Assembly (NCBI GenBank): GCA_018398805.1
Contig: JAGFBZ010000261.1
Coordinates: 806,001-870,000, forward strand
Length of the DNA stretch: 64,000 bases
Source of the DNA: Hirundichthys speculiger
Lineage: Eukaryota; Chordata; Actinopteri; Beloniformes; Exocoetidae
Direction: 5' to 3'
Shown: piece by piece, positions 23,640-35,547 of the stretch
Numbering within the stretch: position 1 is the stretch's first letter
How the letters are laid out: each line of letters opens with the position of its first letter
Notes under the pieces: generated by a model
Told to the model about the DNA's origin: nothing
The model's input: the letters and a program-made list of their open reading frames with translations, nothing else
The model's database searches: none
Position numbers and translations under genes: made by a program

Positions 23640-23830
23640 AAAATCTGAGAACTGAATCCTCACCTGGGCATGGGTTACCGGGTCTAGGGAAAGAGCTTGT
23701 TGGAGAACGCTTAACAGCCAGGCCTTCAACCACTGGGGGCCTGGTTAAGCTTAGCCTGAACGAAAGACATGGGTGTACCCTCATATGGGACCCCAACAGC
23801 AGGAGAGGCCATATAGGTCAGTTGTATTTA
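23640..23830 (+). repeat. LINE 5' leader fragment
   Basis: GAAAGAGCTTGTTGGAGAAC, GGCCTGGTTAAGC and GGAGAGGCCATATAGGTCAG match, from memory, the leader of the fish LINE whose RT blocks read GFRPGRGT / VDLEKAFD; a remnant of that RT lies at 7035-7220. Confidence 0.45.
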
Positions 23831-23959
23831 GGACAGGTGGCCAAATGCATGAGCTTTGAAACTCTCAAAATGGAAACTTTTTCTGGAGTCAAAAATGAAG
23901 ACACTTATGTGTTGCAGTGTCATTGTTATACATGTTGTCATGACATGTAAGCTCACCTT

Positions 23960-24930
23960 CTCACAACATTTTTTATACATAGCACATATTACAATGCAAA
24001 TTGTCTCTTGGCGCTTTACAGAGACCCAGAGCATGTCCGCCGAGCAAATATACGTAATTCACTGAACTTATAATATTAAATCCAAATCAAAGAAAATGGC
24101 AAGTAAAAAAAAAAAAAACCTTTAAGCCAAACAGTGGCAAGGAAAAACTCCACTTGAAGAGGCAGAAACCTTGAGCAGGACCTGACTCATATGGGGGACC
24201 TTCCTGCTGAAGGCCAACTGGGTAAAGGAAGAAAAGAGGAGAGGGATAGGACAGAGGGAGGATGGAGGACAGAGAGATGAGAGCACATACATCTTGGCAA
24301 TACAATATTAGACAAAATGTATTAATAATTATCCATTAACTTTAGAACTAAGAATTCCATGCACTTATTCTGACTGGTTCATTGAACTACAGAGATAACG
24401 ATATATACAGATGTAAGCAGCAAGACTGAGGTGGTTAGAGGATCAGACCGCCGGTCAGCATGTTGGTCGACGTGCCAAAGACATCTACACACACAGGTGG
24501 AGGGAATGGCTGGGATGGCCAGAAGATGGAACTGCAGGTCAGTATGTAACTGGAAACTCTGGGCTGCAAAAATATAGAAAGAAAAAGAAGGAAAAAAAGG
24601 GGATGCAAACAGCACAAAAAAAACTACAGGAACAATTCAGCACAGTTACATTTATGATGTGCTTCTAATTAACTATGGATTGACCTGAACGAAGGAAGTA
24701 GAGGAAAGGAGGAAAGGAAAGGAGGGGGGAGAAGAGAGATGGAGACAAAGCTCGGCAGATCATGTTGGTGTCCCCCTGCAGCGTAGACCTATAACAACAT
24801 AGCTATGACGATGCTGTTTAAGACGAGCCTACTCTAGTCTTGGCTCCTATAGCTGTTGCTATGACTATTGGCGCTAACACACTATTGTTTGGACTAACTA
24901 TAGGCTTTACGTGATGATGTCTGTATACAA
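23960..24930. repeat. ~1-kb degenerate fish interspersed repeat
   Basis: Recognisable blocks include GGCGCTTTACAGAGACCCAG, AACAGTGGCAAGGAAAAACT, GAGGCAGAAACCTTGAGCAG and, further right, CCCCCTGCAGCGTAGACC and CTATAACAACATAGCTATG. These belong to a widespread fish repeat often found next to TTTATATAGCGCC-type sequence. It contains no gene. Confidence 0.55.
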
Positions 24931-25805
24931 GATTTGGCTCTATGAATATGAAGACTTTGAACAGGATGATGATAATCACTCCCATTAAAATTAGCAGATT
25001 GAAATCAATGGGAATGATTCTAATCAACTGACTCTCGTACAGAGAGCATATGTAAGAGATCCATTTGACACATTGTCCAGAGTCCTTTCACTTTTTTCAT
25101 TTTGTACACTCGTAAATCCTGTTTTCTACATCACTCTCTATCTTAAGTGGTTAATTGTCAAAGTTCACTCGATTAGTTTTATATATGACAAAATTGCAGT
25201 TGCTGGTGTCTCGTGGGTACATACAAACATATAACAGCCTATAAGATACATCTACATCAGTTTCTAAGTATTATGAAACTTCTAAATTCTAAATTTGTAG
25301 AAAAATACAATCCCATGTTTTCTTTTGAGACTGATCTTGCACATGCATGTGTGAGAAAGACAGAGTCGTAAACTGCTTTCATGATTAAAACATCATCATC
25401 TCTCTGCTGTCAAATCCAGACTGGAGGCTTGATGGAGCTACATCATCCCCTAATTGAAATTTCTCTTCCATGAAAGCTGGACACACACGCACACACACCT
25501 CCCGCTTTATAAAAAGCAGCAGAGCAGTAAATTGGTGGAATGAATAATCCAGAGCTTTATTCATTGTTCTCCATCCTGCTAAATTACGTCTCAATTTCGC
25601 AAAATTAAAAATCAAACCGCCACAAACTAAAATAGTAGATAATGTAAAGATACTACAGTCACAGATTAGTAAATTTATGTTATCTTTGCAATAATAGTAG
25701 GAAGTACATTATTGTGTGGGAACAGAACAAACACTTTTGTTGGTTGATAAAATTTGAACACCAAACTGCTTGGCCAAAGCAATGTTTGCACAAAGGGACT
25801 TGAAT

Positions 25806-25850
25806 CTAGCATTCACCATGACAACTTTGATATGTCATGGTGAATGCTAG
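25806..25850. other. perfect 18-bp inverted repeat with 9-nt loop
   Basis: CTAGCATTCACCATGACA (25806-25823) is exactly reverse-complemented at 25833-25850. No surrounding element was recognised. Confidence 0.85.
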
Positions 25851-26046
25851 CAGACCAGAGGGTGTACTGCAAAGCTTGAACAACATACCCAGGCTTTTTA
25901 TGAGATCTGTCTATGTTAACTTGCCACAAAGACACACTGCAGTCAGACATAATTGGAACTATGACTGTGATCAACTGAATTTGTTAGCCCCAGATTTTTA
26001 CCTCTGTCTAACAAGCTTTTGCCATTCTGATAAAAGGGGTATACGC

Positions 26047-26112
26047 GCATCAGTCCTCTTGAGTTCCACCCAAAACAATATTATAATCTAGACAAACAGA
26101 ATACCTAACAAG
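26047..26112 (+). repeat. 66-bp source copy of a local duplicate
   Basis: It is identical to 27337-27402 except for one base (A versus G at 26092/27382) at an offset of exactly 1290 bp; similarity stops abruptly at both ends. Confidence 0.9.
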
Positions 26113-27315
26113 TAAACAGAACAGAGCAGTCAGACTGTCAAGGGACAAGGGAGACAGGGGGTTATACAATAAGAGCTATCAAAGATATTTTCAGAAATTA
26201 CAACAAAACCCAATGTCCAGTTTAATTATTTATAACAAAAGCTTGCACTCATTACCATTCAGCAATAGACTGAGAACTGATTTCACCTTGGCATATTCCT
26301 TTAAGCTTCCAGGATAAATTATTATCTTCTTCCTCTCTGTGAAAATCCTGGCTTTAGTCTTGATAAACCTCATTTTAAATTTTTACATTTTCAAAAGCTT
26401 TTGGGGGTTATCAGAGTTAAAAGCATCACTATCAAAGGCAAAGTTAATAAAAGAAGTTTAGTGTCCTATTATAATGCAGTGATGAACCCTCCTCTGTATG
26501 TCATAAAGGTGATCTTTTCCAAATATTTTATCAGACCTTTCTAGAGTAATGCCATTGTGTATACTGGCTCTCTGAATTAATTTATTTCATAATCATAAAG
26601 AAAAAAAACTTTTATGAGAGAATGAACAGTAACTGGAGTTGTGAATTCTGGCATTTTAATTACCAAAAGTGTGCTGCTGGCAGTAACATTCCAGTATCAT
26701 AGTACTGAAAACACCAGCATGCATTCTGTGTGCAATAAAAACATAATCTAGGTGTGTAAAGTAATAAGCATTGAGTCTACAGCTCTTTAACTCTCAAAGC
26801 AAAAACACCTAGCCCACAAAACACTTGCTGCCCTGTAAATCTCTGCTCTTTGGCACTATTAAAGGATTATCTCAACTCAATTTCAGTTCATGTTACATCC
26901 CTTCTGTGTTACAGACCTCCAGAGACTTCAGGGTCCTACTTGAAAGAACATTAAAGGAAAATACAAGTGTTAGAGGTATTTAAACCAAGGTAGAAAAGTT
27001 TTGAATGGTTTTAAGATTCAGAGAAGAGTTCAAATGCTTCAGAGTTATGTGGTTCAATGACAGCCCAAACTCAGCCAGCAGGCATATTTAAGACAGAGGA
27101 AACTGTGATACAACTTATATCAAAAATACTGCATTGTAGGAATCTGATAATAATAAAAAAAAAATAGTCAGTGTAAATTAAACAGAAAATAATCCATTTT
27201 GGATGGATGAATGGATGGATGAATGGATCTATTCAAAATAATAGAAGTGTGTTAAAAGAAGTGGCTACATCTCAAAATCCTTGTAATAACATTTTCCAGA
27301 CATTGTTGAGAAGAA

Positions 27316-27508
27316 GCTGGTGACCTGTCCAGAGTGGCATCAGTCCTCTTGAGTTCCACCCAAAACAATATTATAATCTAGGCAAACAGAATACCTAACA
27401 AGAATACCTGCCGTTCGCCAGAGGAGAGCTGGGATAGGCTCCAGCAGATCCCCGTGACCCTATAGAGGATTAAGCGGGTATAGATAATGGATGGATGGAT
27501 GGATGTTC
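27316..27508 (+). mobile_element. SINE/LINE 3' tail interrupted by a 66-bp duplicate
   Basis: GGTGACCTGTCCAGAGTG (from ~27319) and CCTGCCGTTCGCC...GAGCTGGGATAGGCTCCAG (from ~27408) are adjacent parts of a very common fish retroposon tail, ending in (GGAT)n at 27487-27508. Between them sits a copy (27337-27402) of sequence from 1290 bp upstream. Confidence 0.7.
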
Positions 27509-27594
27509 AGAAGAACATCATACTTTGATTAAGAAGTTGATTGGAGAGGAGAAACATATAAAGAAGTGCAGAAAATGATAGGCTGTTCAGCTAA

Positions 27595-28110
27595 ATGATC
27601 TTAATGGGTGGAATAAAACTAAAAGATACCATTCAAAGAACAGCTAAAATGGCTAAAGGCATTTTGTGGACTGATGAAAGCAAGATGGTTCTTTTTAGGT
27701 CTAAGGGGCCACAGACATTGAATTCCAGCTACCTCTACAGTGAAAACGGAGAAACATGGCAGCAGAAGCGTTCTGGTGTAGGGATATCTCTCATACTATG
27801 GTATCAGGCCTATTTATCACATACCAGGGATCATGGATCAGTTTGAATATATCAAAAATACTTGAAGAGGCCATGTTGCCTGATGCAAAGAGGAATTGAC
27901 CTTGAAATGGGTGTTTCAACAAGACAACAACCACAAACACACCAGTAAGTGGGAAGCACCTTCATTCCAGACCAAAAAGATTAATGTTGTGGAGTGGCCA
28001 AACCAATCCCTGGACCTTGATCCAATGGAAAGCTTGTGGGGTGTCATCAAAAATGTTCTTTCTGAGGCAAAATGAAAAAAAATGCAGTAAATTATGAAAT
28101 GTAGTCCAAT
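27595..28110 (+). pseudogene. Tc1/mariner transposase remnant (DD34E)
   Basis: The first block contains KGILWTDESKMVLFRSKG with the first catalytic Asp. After a frameshift, the second block (27908-28074) reads WVFQQDNNHKHTSKWE ... NVVEWPNQSLDLDPMESLWG. The second Asp and the Glu are separated by 34 residues, the Tc1 signature. The remaining DNA-binding N-terminus is missing and the frame is broken, so the gene is inactive. Terminal repeats were not confidently placed. The 5' portion of the element is disrupted by the retroposon tail upstream. Confidence 0.8.
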
Positions 28111-28165
28111 CATATTGAGCTGAAATCCCTGTTCACAGGTGCCAAAAGTATTAGTTCAGTGATTT

Positions 28166-28314
28166 CACCAACCATCCATCCATTATCTTCCATTTGTAAT
28201 CAGGTCACAGGGGCTGCAGCCCAAGCAGAGAGGCCCAGACCTCACTTCCCCCAGCTGCCTCCACCAGCTCCTCTAAACGAACACCGAGGCTCTCCTAGGC
28301 TAGCCGAGAGATGT
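28166..28314 (-). repeat. LINE 3'-tail-like repeat
   Basis: CCATCCATCCATTATCTTCC followed by a stretch through GGGGCTGCAGCCCAAGCAGA and CTAGCCGAGAGATGT matches a widespread fish retrotransposon tail in reverse orientation. It is interrupted at its right end by the GGGCCC-ended element. Confidence 0.5.
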
Positions 28315-28440
28315 AGGGCCCGATCGTACACCACCCGCTAGCTGCTACCCGCAAATCGCGGGTTTAGGAGCCTTCGCTAACCGCTATGCAATCTTCCGCT
28401 TCCCTAAAGCCGCTATCCGCTTTGCCAACTCCCTCATTCA
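28315..28440. mobile_element. GGGCCC-ended element, copy 2 (right end not found)
   Basis: It begins AGGGCCCGATCGTACAC and matches copy 1 through the block around CTATGCAATCTTCCGCTTCC, then diverges. It is inserted in a LINE-tail-like repeat (28166-28314) at CCGAGAGATGT. The matching GATCGGGCCCT end was not seen downstream. Confidence 0.55.
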
Positions 28441-28469
28441 CATTGTAGGTGTGCCAATGGGCGTGTCAT

Positions 28470-28598
28470 TTGCGCATTCGGCAAACTCGGTATCTTGCGA
28501 TCGCGGGTTTAGGATAGCGAGTAGCAGGTGGTCAGACCACCCGCTATCCTAAACCCACTACCCACAATCACAAGATACTGAGTTTGCGGAAAGCGCAA
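28470..28598. repeat. foldback: ~64-bp arms with almost no loop
   Basis: The left arm (28470-28533) and right arm (28535-28598) are reverse complements with a few mismatches and one short indel, meeting at GGTGGTC-A-GACCACC. Arms contain CGGGTTTAGGATAGCG and CAAACTCGGTATCTTG. It follows copy 2 of the GGGCCC element and may be part of it. Confidence 0.75.
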
Positions 28599-28639
28599 CC
28601 TGCATGTTGACGCGTAAAAGAAGCGCGTCCAAATGGCAT

Positions 28640-28990
28640 AATTGTGTGTCCACCTGGTCACATGTGGACGTGCACAAACGGCTCTACTTCTTACGCATCA
28701 CCGTATTAGTTGCATACGTTTTTATTCTCTTGAGGGCAGAGGATGTCTGGTCAGCAGTTGTGGTAGAGGGGGAATAATCACGGCCAGACACGTCAGTCTG
28801 TACAGCTGTGGCATGATCTCATTCAGATGTTTGCTGTGGAGGAAACGAGGAGATCACAGAACACTGTTGTGGAGTTTCTTGTACTGTGCGAGTATCACTT
28901 CATGCACTGGCCCTCTCCTTGCGCTCGGAGAGCCCGGGATGCGCTCAGTGGTAGAAAGTAGATGTCATCATACTTGTTCCTCTGGCTTGA
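28640..28990 (-). pseudogene. hAT transposase C-terminal remnant
   Basis: On the minus strand, MPQLYRLTCLAVIIP continues after a frameshift as STTTADQTSSALKRIKTYAT and then NTVMRK. This fits the hAT dimerisation region (canonical ...IPxSTAxxERSFSALKRIKTYxRNT). The usual acidic/Arg/Phe residues around ERSF are lost, and the frame is broken, so it is inactive. Further upstream (higher coordinates) sequence may hold more of the same gene. Confidence 0.55.
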
Positions 28991-28999
28991 CAGCTGCGT

Positions 29000-30814
29000 C
29001 AAGACAAAATAGACCTAACACAAAATTAAATGAGCAAAGAAACAAAAGAGTGGTAAAATATATAACTTTTCAACTCTGTATGAATAATATAACAGCTTAA
29101 GAGATAGAAAAACATTAATAAACATAAGCAACATAAGACATGACAATTTTGTCAAACAAAACAGCAAACAGATGTTGTCATCTGCTGGAGATGGTATATA
29201 TCTAATTTTGAGACCAAATTAACCAGACTTTTTTTTTAATGTATTGATATGTAAAATCTTAGAATGATAAAAGAGTTTACTTTCTTTATCACATAACTGT
29301 ATGAAATACTATACAGATCTGGCATATGAACTTGAAAGTAGTCCCACCATCTTTTTTTTTTCTTTTCTATCAGAATCAGGCCCCGGTTCCAAAATGAATT
29401 GTATGGTTGAATGAGTTCAATATGAGATCTTCATGTCATGTGTACGGTGTTTGGGCAGAGCCAGTCTGCAGGTGAGGCATGCACTGCAGTTAAGCAATGG
29501 AGGCAGAGGTGGGGACCAATTTGCATTCTAAACCTACCATAACCCTGTTTCTAAATAAAGTGTAAATAAAAGCATTATGCACCATCAGTGTTGATATAAT
29601 ATTGTCTGCGGCAGAATTCATTTAAATACGTTTTTTTTTTTTCTTTTCAACCTGGAAAATTTTAGCAGGTGTTTGGTGTCTTCAGCTTAGATAACATGAA
29701 ATTATTACTCAAGAGAACTGATTTAAAAAAAACCCAACAAAAATAAGTTTGATGTCAGCTCAGGTTTTTGCAGAAGCCTCTTGGCCTAAATCTCCTAAAC
29801 CACACTGATGTCCTCCTCGCTCACCCACTCTAACTCCTCCACACTCCACACCAACACATTTTGCATTTCACAGCAGGGTGCTTTGCTTTGTCTTGTTTCC
29901 ACCACCGGCAGTAACACTGGTGAGACTTAGGTTTGAGGTTTGAGCTCCCAAGAGGAATAACAATAAATTTTATCTCATTTGGTGTTGCTGGAGTGTCTAC
30001 ATACCAGATATTTATGGTGGAATTTTAATTTAAGTTTTTATTTCAGAAATTCATATGGGGAGTGGTCACCCTACCCACCTTAAAGAACTGAAAGATGTCA
30101 CTGAATATTTATCAATTCAATTCCATGTGTGCTTTAATGTTCATCTTTGTTTTAGGAATCTTAAACTTATTTGGGGCCATTTAGAGAAGTTGAGAAATTG
30201 TTTTGTTTGGGGTGAAAACTTAATGTTTATAGATTGTTCTAGTCTGGGTAAACTAGCTTGGGAAATTCATGTTACTGTAGGTACTCAAAAATATGGATTT
30301 TTAATTTGTGTGTACATGTTGACACCAGATGGACTGTAATGTGTGCTGCATTGCTGTCATTAACCAGCTTCCCTTTTAATCACCTTTCATTTTGAAGATT
30401 TCTGAAAAAGGTGTAGATTTTGTATCACCTGTGTATAAGTTAGATACTTTCTCATAAATGTCTTATTTTTCTTATCTCTTTAGGATCAACACAACATTTA
30501 TGACAAATTTCAGTCAGCTTGTTGCAGATTGAACTCTACTGAAACTGCTCTTCTGAAAGTTTCAATTTATATTATGATGGCTGTAGATAATTTTTTTTTT
30601 GTTTGTTTGTTTGTTTTATCCGTACGTAGACGTGAGAGTGAATGTGTCCTTCACCAGACATTAGGCAGCCCAGCAGACCGATATAAAGCATTGATTTTGA
30701 CCTAAACAACATGCTCAGCGTCAACCTGTAACCACATCCGGTACTACAGGCTGGATCGCAGTTGATGCTGGTGTGTTGGGCATTGCTCCTCACCCCAACA
30801 CACATCAGAATTCA
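29000..30814. other. non-coding stretch
   Basis: No gene recognised. A frame at 30055-30339 is open for 94 codons but has no motif. A (GTTT)n patch lies near 30600. Confidence 0.45.
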
Positions 30815-30985
30815 TAAATTGTTGGGATCTCAGGAGTTGTTCTCCAATCGTTCCCATCTTATCTATCTGATAGGAGTTTTAAAGTTTGTATATTCATTGT
30901 GTGTTGGAGGCTTCTTGGTTGTCATATGGGGTTCTTCAGGGTCCTGTCTTAGGTCCTACACTGTTTACACTAAGTATTCTGTTAT
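30815..30985 (+). pseudogene. LINE reverse transcriptase fragment (L2/Maui-type)
   Basis: GISGVVLQSFPSYLSDRSFK is followed, in another frame, by YGVLQGPVLGPTLFTLSILL. These correspond to the RT blocks WFxSYLSxRxF and YGVPQGSVLGPLLF of non-LTR retrotransposons. Frameshifts and substitutions show it is a dead fragment. Confidence 0.65.
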
Positions 30986-31019
30986 GGGGTGGACAGGAAA
31001 AAAGTAAATGTGCATTTTT

Positions 31020-31160
31020 TTTTTAAGGGTCTGTACTTTACTTGAGTATTATTTACTTGAGTATGGAGACAATTATGCCGCTCACGCCACTACACTTTAA
31101 AACATCTTTTTATTTTTGACTCCTCTATATGTTTATGAATGTTTTCATTACTCAGAATTT
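31020..31160. repeat. possible TTTACTTGAGTA-type MITE fragment
   Basis: GTACTTTACTTGAGTATT and CCACTACACTTTAAAAC resemble a common fish MITE. Degenerate; ends undefined. Confidence 0.3.
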
Positions 31161-31754
31161 TTGCTCTAATGTGAACCAATGACTTTTGCTTACGAAACTT
31201 TTAAAGACAAACTACATCTACGTAGTTCTAAGTGGTTTGTCTAAGTGATGTTGCAGGACTTCAACATTGCACGTGTCATCAATTGAGCGCAGAGCAAACA
31301 CCACTTGGATCAAACACTTTAGCTTGTGGTTGTGTGGAAGTATGATGGCAGTGGCACAGCATGGTGACAATTGTCCATCTGGGCATATATGGGTATATCT
31401 CAAGACCATTTTGGGGCTTTTTTAAAAATGAAGAATTAATTGTATAATTGTACTTGGTTGCTTTGTTTACCACGCACAAACTTCAACATAGTTTAGAAAA
31501 ATTTATCTTCCAACCTGCGAGCACATAGAAAGAAATGTGTCCTTGTTGTAAGGTAGAAGACGTTTTATTCGATGGGTGGTTAGTCAAACAACATTTTATA
31601 GATTTGGCTGCAGTCAGAGAGATTTTCTTCCACACTGTTTTATCTAATTGTAAATCCACATAGAACCCCAAGACTCCAATGGATAAAATTGACCACCCAA
31701 CAACATCAAACATCTGTTTATCCTTTCAACACCAATATGGGTTAACCTAAGGCA

Positions 31755-31870
31755 ACATTCAATCCAGGTCCTTGAGGGCCACCTTCCACAAAATTTAGAA
31801 GTTTCCCTCCAACACATCTGATTCCCGTGAATGGATCATTAACAAACTACTGCAGACCTTGATAATCCAT
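31755..31870. mobile_element. hAT MITE, left half only
   Basis: CCAGGTCCTTGAGGGCCACC and CAACACATCTGATTC followed by GAATGGATCATTAAC match the family of the intact 48333-48544 element. The right half is missing; CCATCCATCC-type tail sequence follows. Confidence 0.5.
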
Positions 31871-32025
31871 CCATCCACCCATTACCTATATAGACAGAAA
31901 CATAGTGAACTGACTGCATACATTCTTTTGTTTCTGGTATATGTTGGGTGGCCAGTAACTTCACAGAAATAATAGTGGGAAAAACAGGGGGCTTTATTAG
32001 TAAGAATATGTTGCACAAGAACATA

Positions 32026-32735
32026 CACTATATTGCCAAAAGTATTCGCTCACGTGCCTTGACTCACATATAAGCTTTAGTGACATCCCATTCCTAAATC
32101 AATATGACGTGGGTCCACCCTTTGCAGCTAGATCAGCTTCAACTCTTCTGCTGTCCACAAGGTTTAGGAGTGTGTTTATGGGGATTTTTGGCCATTCTTC
32201 CAGAAGCATATTTCTGAGGTCACACACTGATGTTGGCTGAGAAGGCTTGGCTCTCAGTCTCCCAAAGGTCTTCCGTCAGGTTGAGGTCAGGACTCTATGC
32301 AGGTCAGTCCAGTTCATCCATACTAGACTCTGCCATCCATGTCTTTATGGACCTTGATTTGTTCACTTGTGCACAGTCATGTTGGAAGAGGAAGGGTCCA
32401 CCTCCAAACTGTTCCCACAAAGTTGGGATCATGGAATTGTCCAAAATGTCTTGGTCTGCTGAAGCATTCGGAGTTCCTTTCACTGGAACTAAGGGGCCAA
32501 GCCCAGATCCTCAACAACAACCCCACACCATAATCCCCCCTCCACCAAACTTTACACTTGGCACAATGCAGTCAGACAAGTACCGTTCTCCTGGCAACTG
32601 CCAAAACCAGCCTCCCTCCATCAGATTGCCAGATGGAGAAGCGTGATTCTTCACTCCAGAGAAGGCGCCTCCACTGCTCTAGAGTCCAGGAACAGCTTGC
32701 TTTACACCGCTGCATCTGACGCTTTGCATTGAGGC
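32026..32735 (-). pseudogene. Tc1-like transposon, 3' half with transposase C-terminus
   Basis: A terminal repeat beginning CACTATATTGCCAAAAGT at 32026, next to a TA (32024-32025), is the end of a well-known fish Tc1 lineage. Reading the minus strand from ~32735 gives transposase sequence in order, with [13 protein letters not shown], SGCLPERYLSD-like and [14 protein letters not shown] blocks and the downstream region. Small indels disrupt the frame. The opposite end and the transposase N-terminus are absent, so it is a 5'-truncated, inactive copy. Confidence 0.75.
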
Positions 32736-32774
32736 TGGTCTCTCAGCAGATTCACTGTTCATATGTTGGTTATG

Positions 32775-33095
32775 GGTCACGTTTTCCATGTGTCAGCAGG
32801 GGACCAGTACTCTGGCTTTCTCCCACAACCCAGAATTGTATAGGCTAAGAAATGTATGTGAGGCTGATTGGTTATTCCAAATTGACCAAAGGACTTGATG
32901 TGCGTTACATCATTGTCTCGTTTGTCTCTGTGTGGCCCTGTGGTGGAATGGCCTTTGGCAACCTGCCAAGGATGTATGTCGTCTCTTGCTCTATGTCAAA
33001 GGCTCGAGCCCCCCTGCCTCACCCCAACCCCCGCAAGCCAAGATTGTATGAAGGAGATATAGAAAATGAACAAATAATGTGGTTATCATTTACAC
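32775..33095 (+). repeat. degenerate retroposon 3' tail
   Basis: GGCTTTCTCCCACAACCCAG, GAGGCTGATTGGTTATTCC and GGCAACCTGCCAAGGATGTA align, in order, with the common fish LINE/SINE tail, heavily mutated. Confidence 0.45.
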
Positions 33096-34984
33096 TTTGT
33101 TTGTTGATGTACTGCATAGATATAGTATTATATTTGCCTAAAGAGGCTTTCTGGAACAGTTTTTTAAGCTAAGTAAGCTCATACTTGAAGACCTTGACAT
33201 AAAAATAAAAGAAAAAAAATCAGGGAGGCTTTAATGTTACCATTAGGGCAACCAGCTCTTCATTACATGGTTGAACTGTGACTGAACTACTCCCTGGAAT
33301 TTGATTAGGAACTTTTTAAAGAGTGTAAAAAAGAAAAAGAACATATGTGTGTGTCAAAGCTCTGACCTTGATGAGTTCAAAACTTCTCAGAGAACTTTTT
33401 ACATTTCTTTGATTTTACACAGCTGGCTCTTCAAAGGCTTTGGCCTGGTTCGCTCTGATGACTCTTCTTACCGAGATTGACACTTCTGATGTCAGCAAGA
33501 TTTGTTCCGTCCAATCTAATTACTTTTTTTCAGTTTCACACATTTTCAGGGGCAGCAGACAATGCCTAGAGGGACACTGGAACTATATTCTCAATATTAC
33601 TTAAGGAAAACACACAACCGGATATATATTTCGATTTCTGTTATGTTGAATCAGCACAAAATTATATCAGGCATAAATAATAAGCACATGTTACAATGAA
33701 CATTAGTTTTGAGTGTTTAATTTATATCCAGACACCAGCAAGCTGCGTCTTCGTACTCCTTTTCTTTTTGTTCCTGCAAACGTTCAGGAGCTGAAGGTGA
33801 ACTGAATAAAAATGAAGAAGGAGAAGAAGACTGGCAGTGAAATATTAACAAGGGTGGGAGGAGAGAGTTTAGATGTGCCGGCTCAGCAAATCCTCTATAG
33901 ATGTCCTGCACACGTCTTGTTCAAACTAATCACACTCTGAGTTATGTGGTGCATGTAAAGTAGTATTTTATAAATAATTTTTATTAAATGGAGCTCTGGT
34001 TTGTAAAGGTAACTCAAAGAAATAAAGAAAAAAAACTGAACCTGAACCTCGATAGTTCATTTAACGATGGTACATAATTGTGTGTACATGAAACCTTAAT
34101 TTGTAGACATTGAGCTATAAATTTTAGACTATTTTGGTTTCCTGGTGAATCAGACCAAAATAGTTCCAGATGATCTACCCATTGTTTGGAGAAGACGTAC
34201 CTCTCGTGTTTAAGCATGCATCATTAACCATTCCATTTTTCTTTTGAATCTGCAGGAGACACAAAAACACTTAGTTTCAGTCTAATATAATTAGTTCTTC
34301 ATCTTCAGGTTTTAGAACCAGAAGGGGGGGAAGGCTAGGAAATATGTGACAATATTCAAAGCCAGATGAATTTGGCTTTAATCTGCCTGTGGGAAGCAAA
34401 TGAAGAGCTTCTTTTCAGAATGTGTTAAAAACAAACAACACCCACAGTTCCACCCACAGATGCTTGGCATGAGAACAATAATGACAAGGAATACTGAAGT
34501 TAAAAAGACATGGACTTATGAAACAGCAAAATGGATTTTTTAAGAAAATGATGATCATCAAGAAAGAATAAAATACATTGAACTGAGTCCTCAGGGACAG
34601 CCACTGAATCCAAGGTCTAATGACTTTATTGTTATAATGATGAGTCTGCAAAAATATTTAGAAAGAACCTTTAGATATTATGAGAGGAATATATTGCACT
34701 GGAAAGTTGTTATTGTCTTTTCCCATAATAAATTACAGTATAGAATTGTGTTTGATTTATTATAAATATAATTATCACATATTTTTTTGTCCCTTTAAAG
34801 GACTTAATGTATGTTTTTATGCCATGCTTGTATTGAGAGCAACTGTAATTGGTCAACTCATTACTTGATGAACAGAAATGTAACTGCAAATTAATTTAAT
34901 AGTCATGTAATCAGCTCAATAATTTAGAAGATTAAAAACACGTAAGACTCGCTGCATATAGCTCCTAGACTACTAGAATGTGAT
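33096..34984. other. non-coding stretch upstream of cortexin
   Basis: No repeats or exons were recognised. This interval may contain intronic regulatory DNA if the cortexin transcript starts farther left. Confidence 0.45.
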
Positions 34985-35110
34985 GTTTAAAGGCAGGGTC
35001 AGTGATTTCTGGATCACCTCTGTTGGTATTTGAAACAATACATTAGTAAAACACGGAGCACTAGCTCCTCCCACCTGCTTCCTCCAGTGCCCCGCAGGAA
35101 AACATACCTT
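34985..35110. repeat. possible short interspersed repeat just upstream of cortexin
   Basis: The segment beginning TTTAAAGGCAGGGTCAGTGA and running through GAGCACTAGCTCCTCCC resembles a repeat commonly seen in fish genomes. The assignment is from memory, with no terminal repeats identified here. Confidence 0.3.
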
Positions 35111-35186
35111 TAACTTTGTCTACCTGACAATAAAATGAATGTGAAATAAACAATATTTTGTTTCTGCTGTTTGATTTTCTGTACAG

Positions 35187-35547
<361 letters not shown>

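Noticed and set aside
28642..29100. 152-codon plus-strand frame
   Set aside because: The minus strand carries hAT motifs; the plus frame has no recognisable family.
32230..32646. 138-codon plus-strand frame
   Set aside because: Antisense to a Tc1 transposase remnant.
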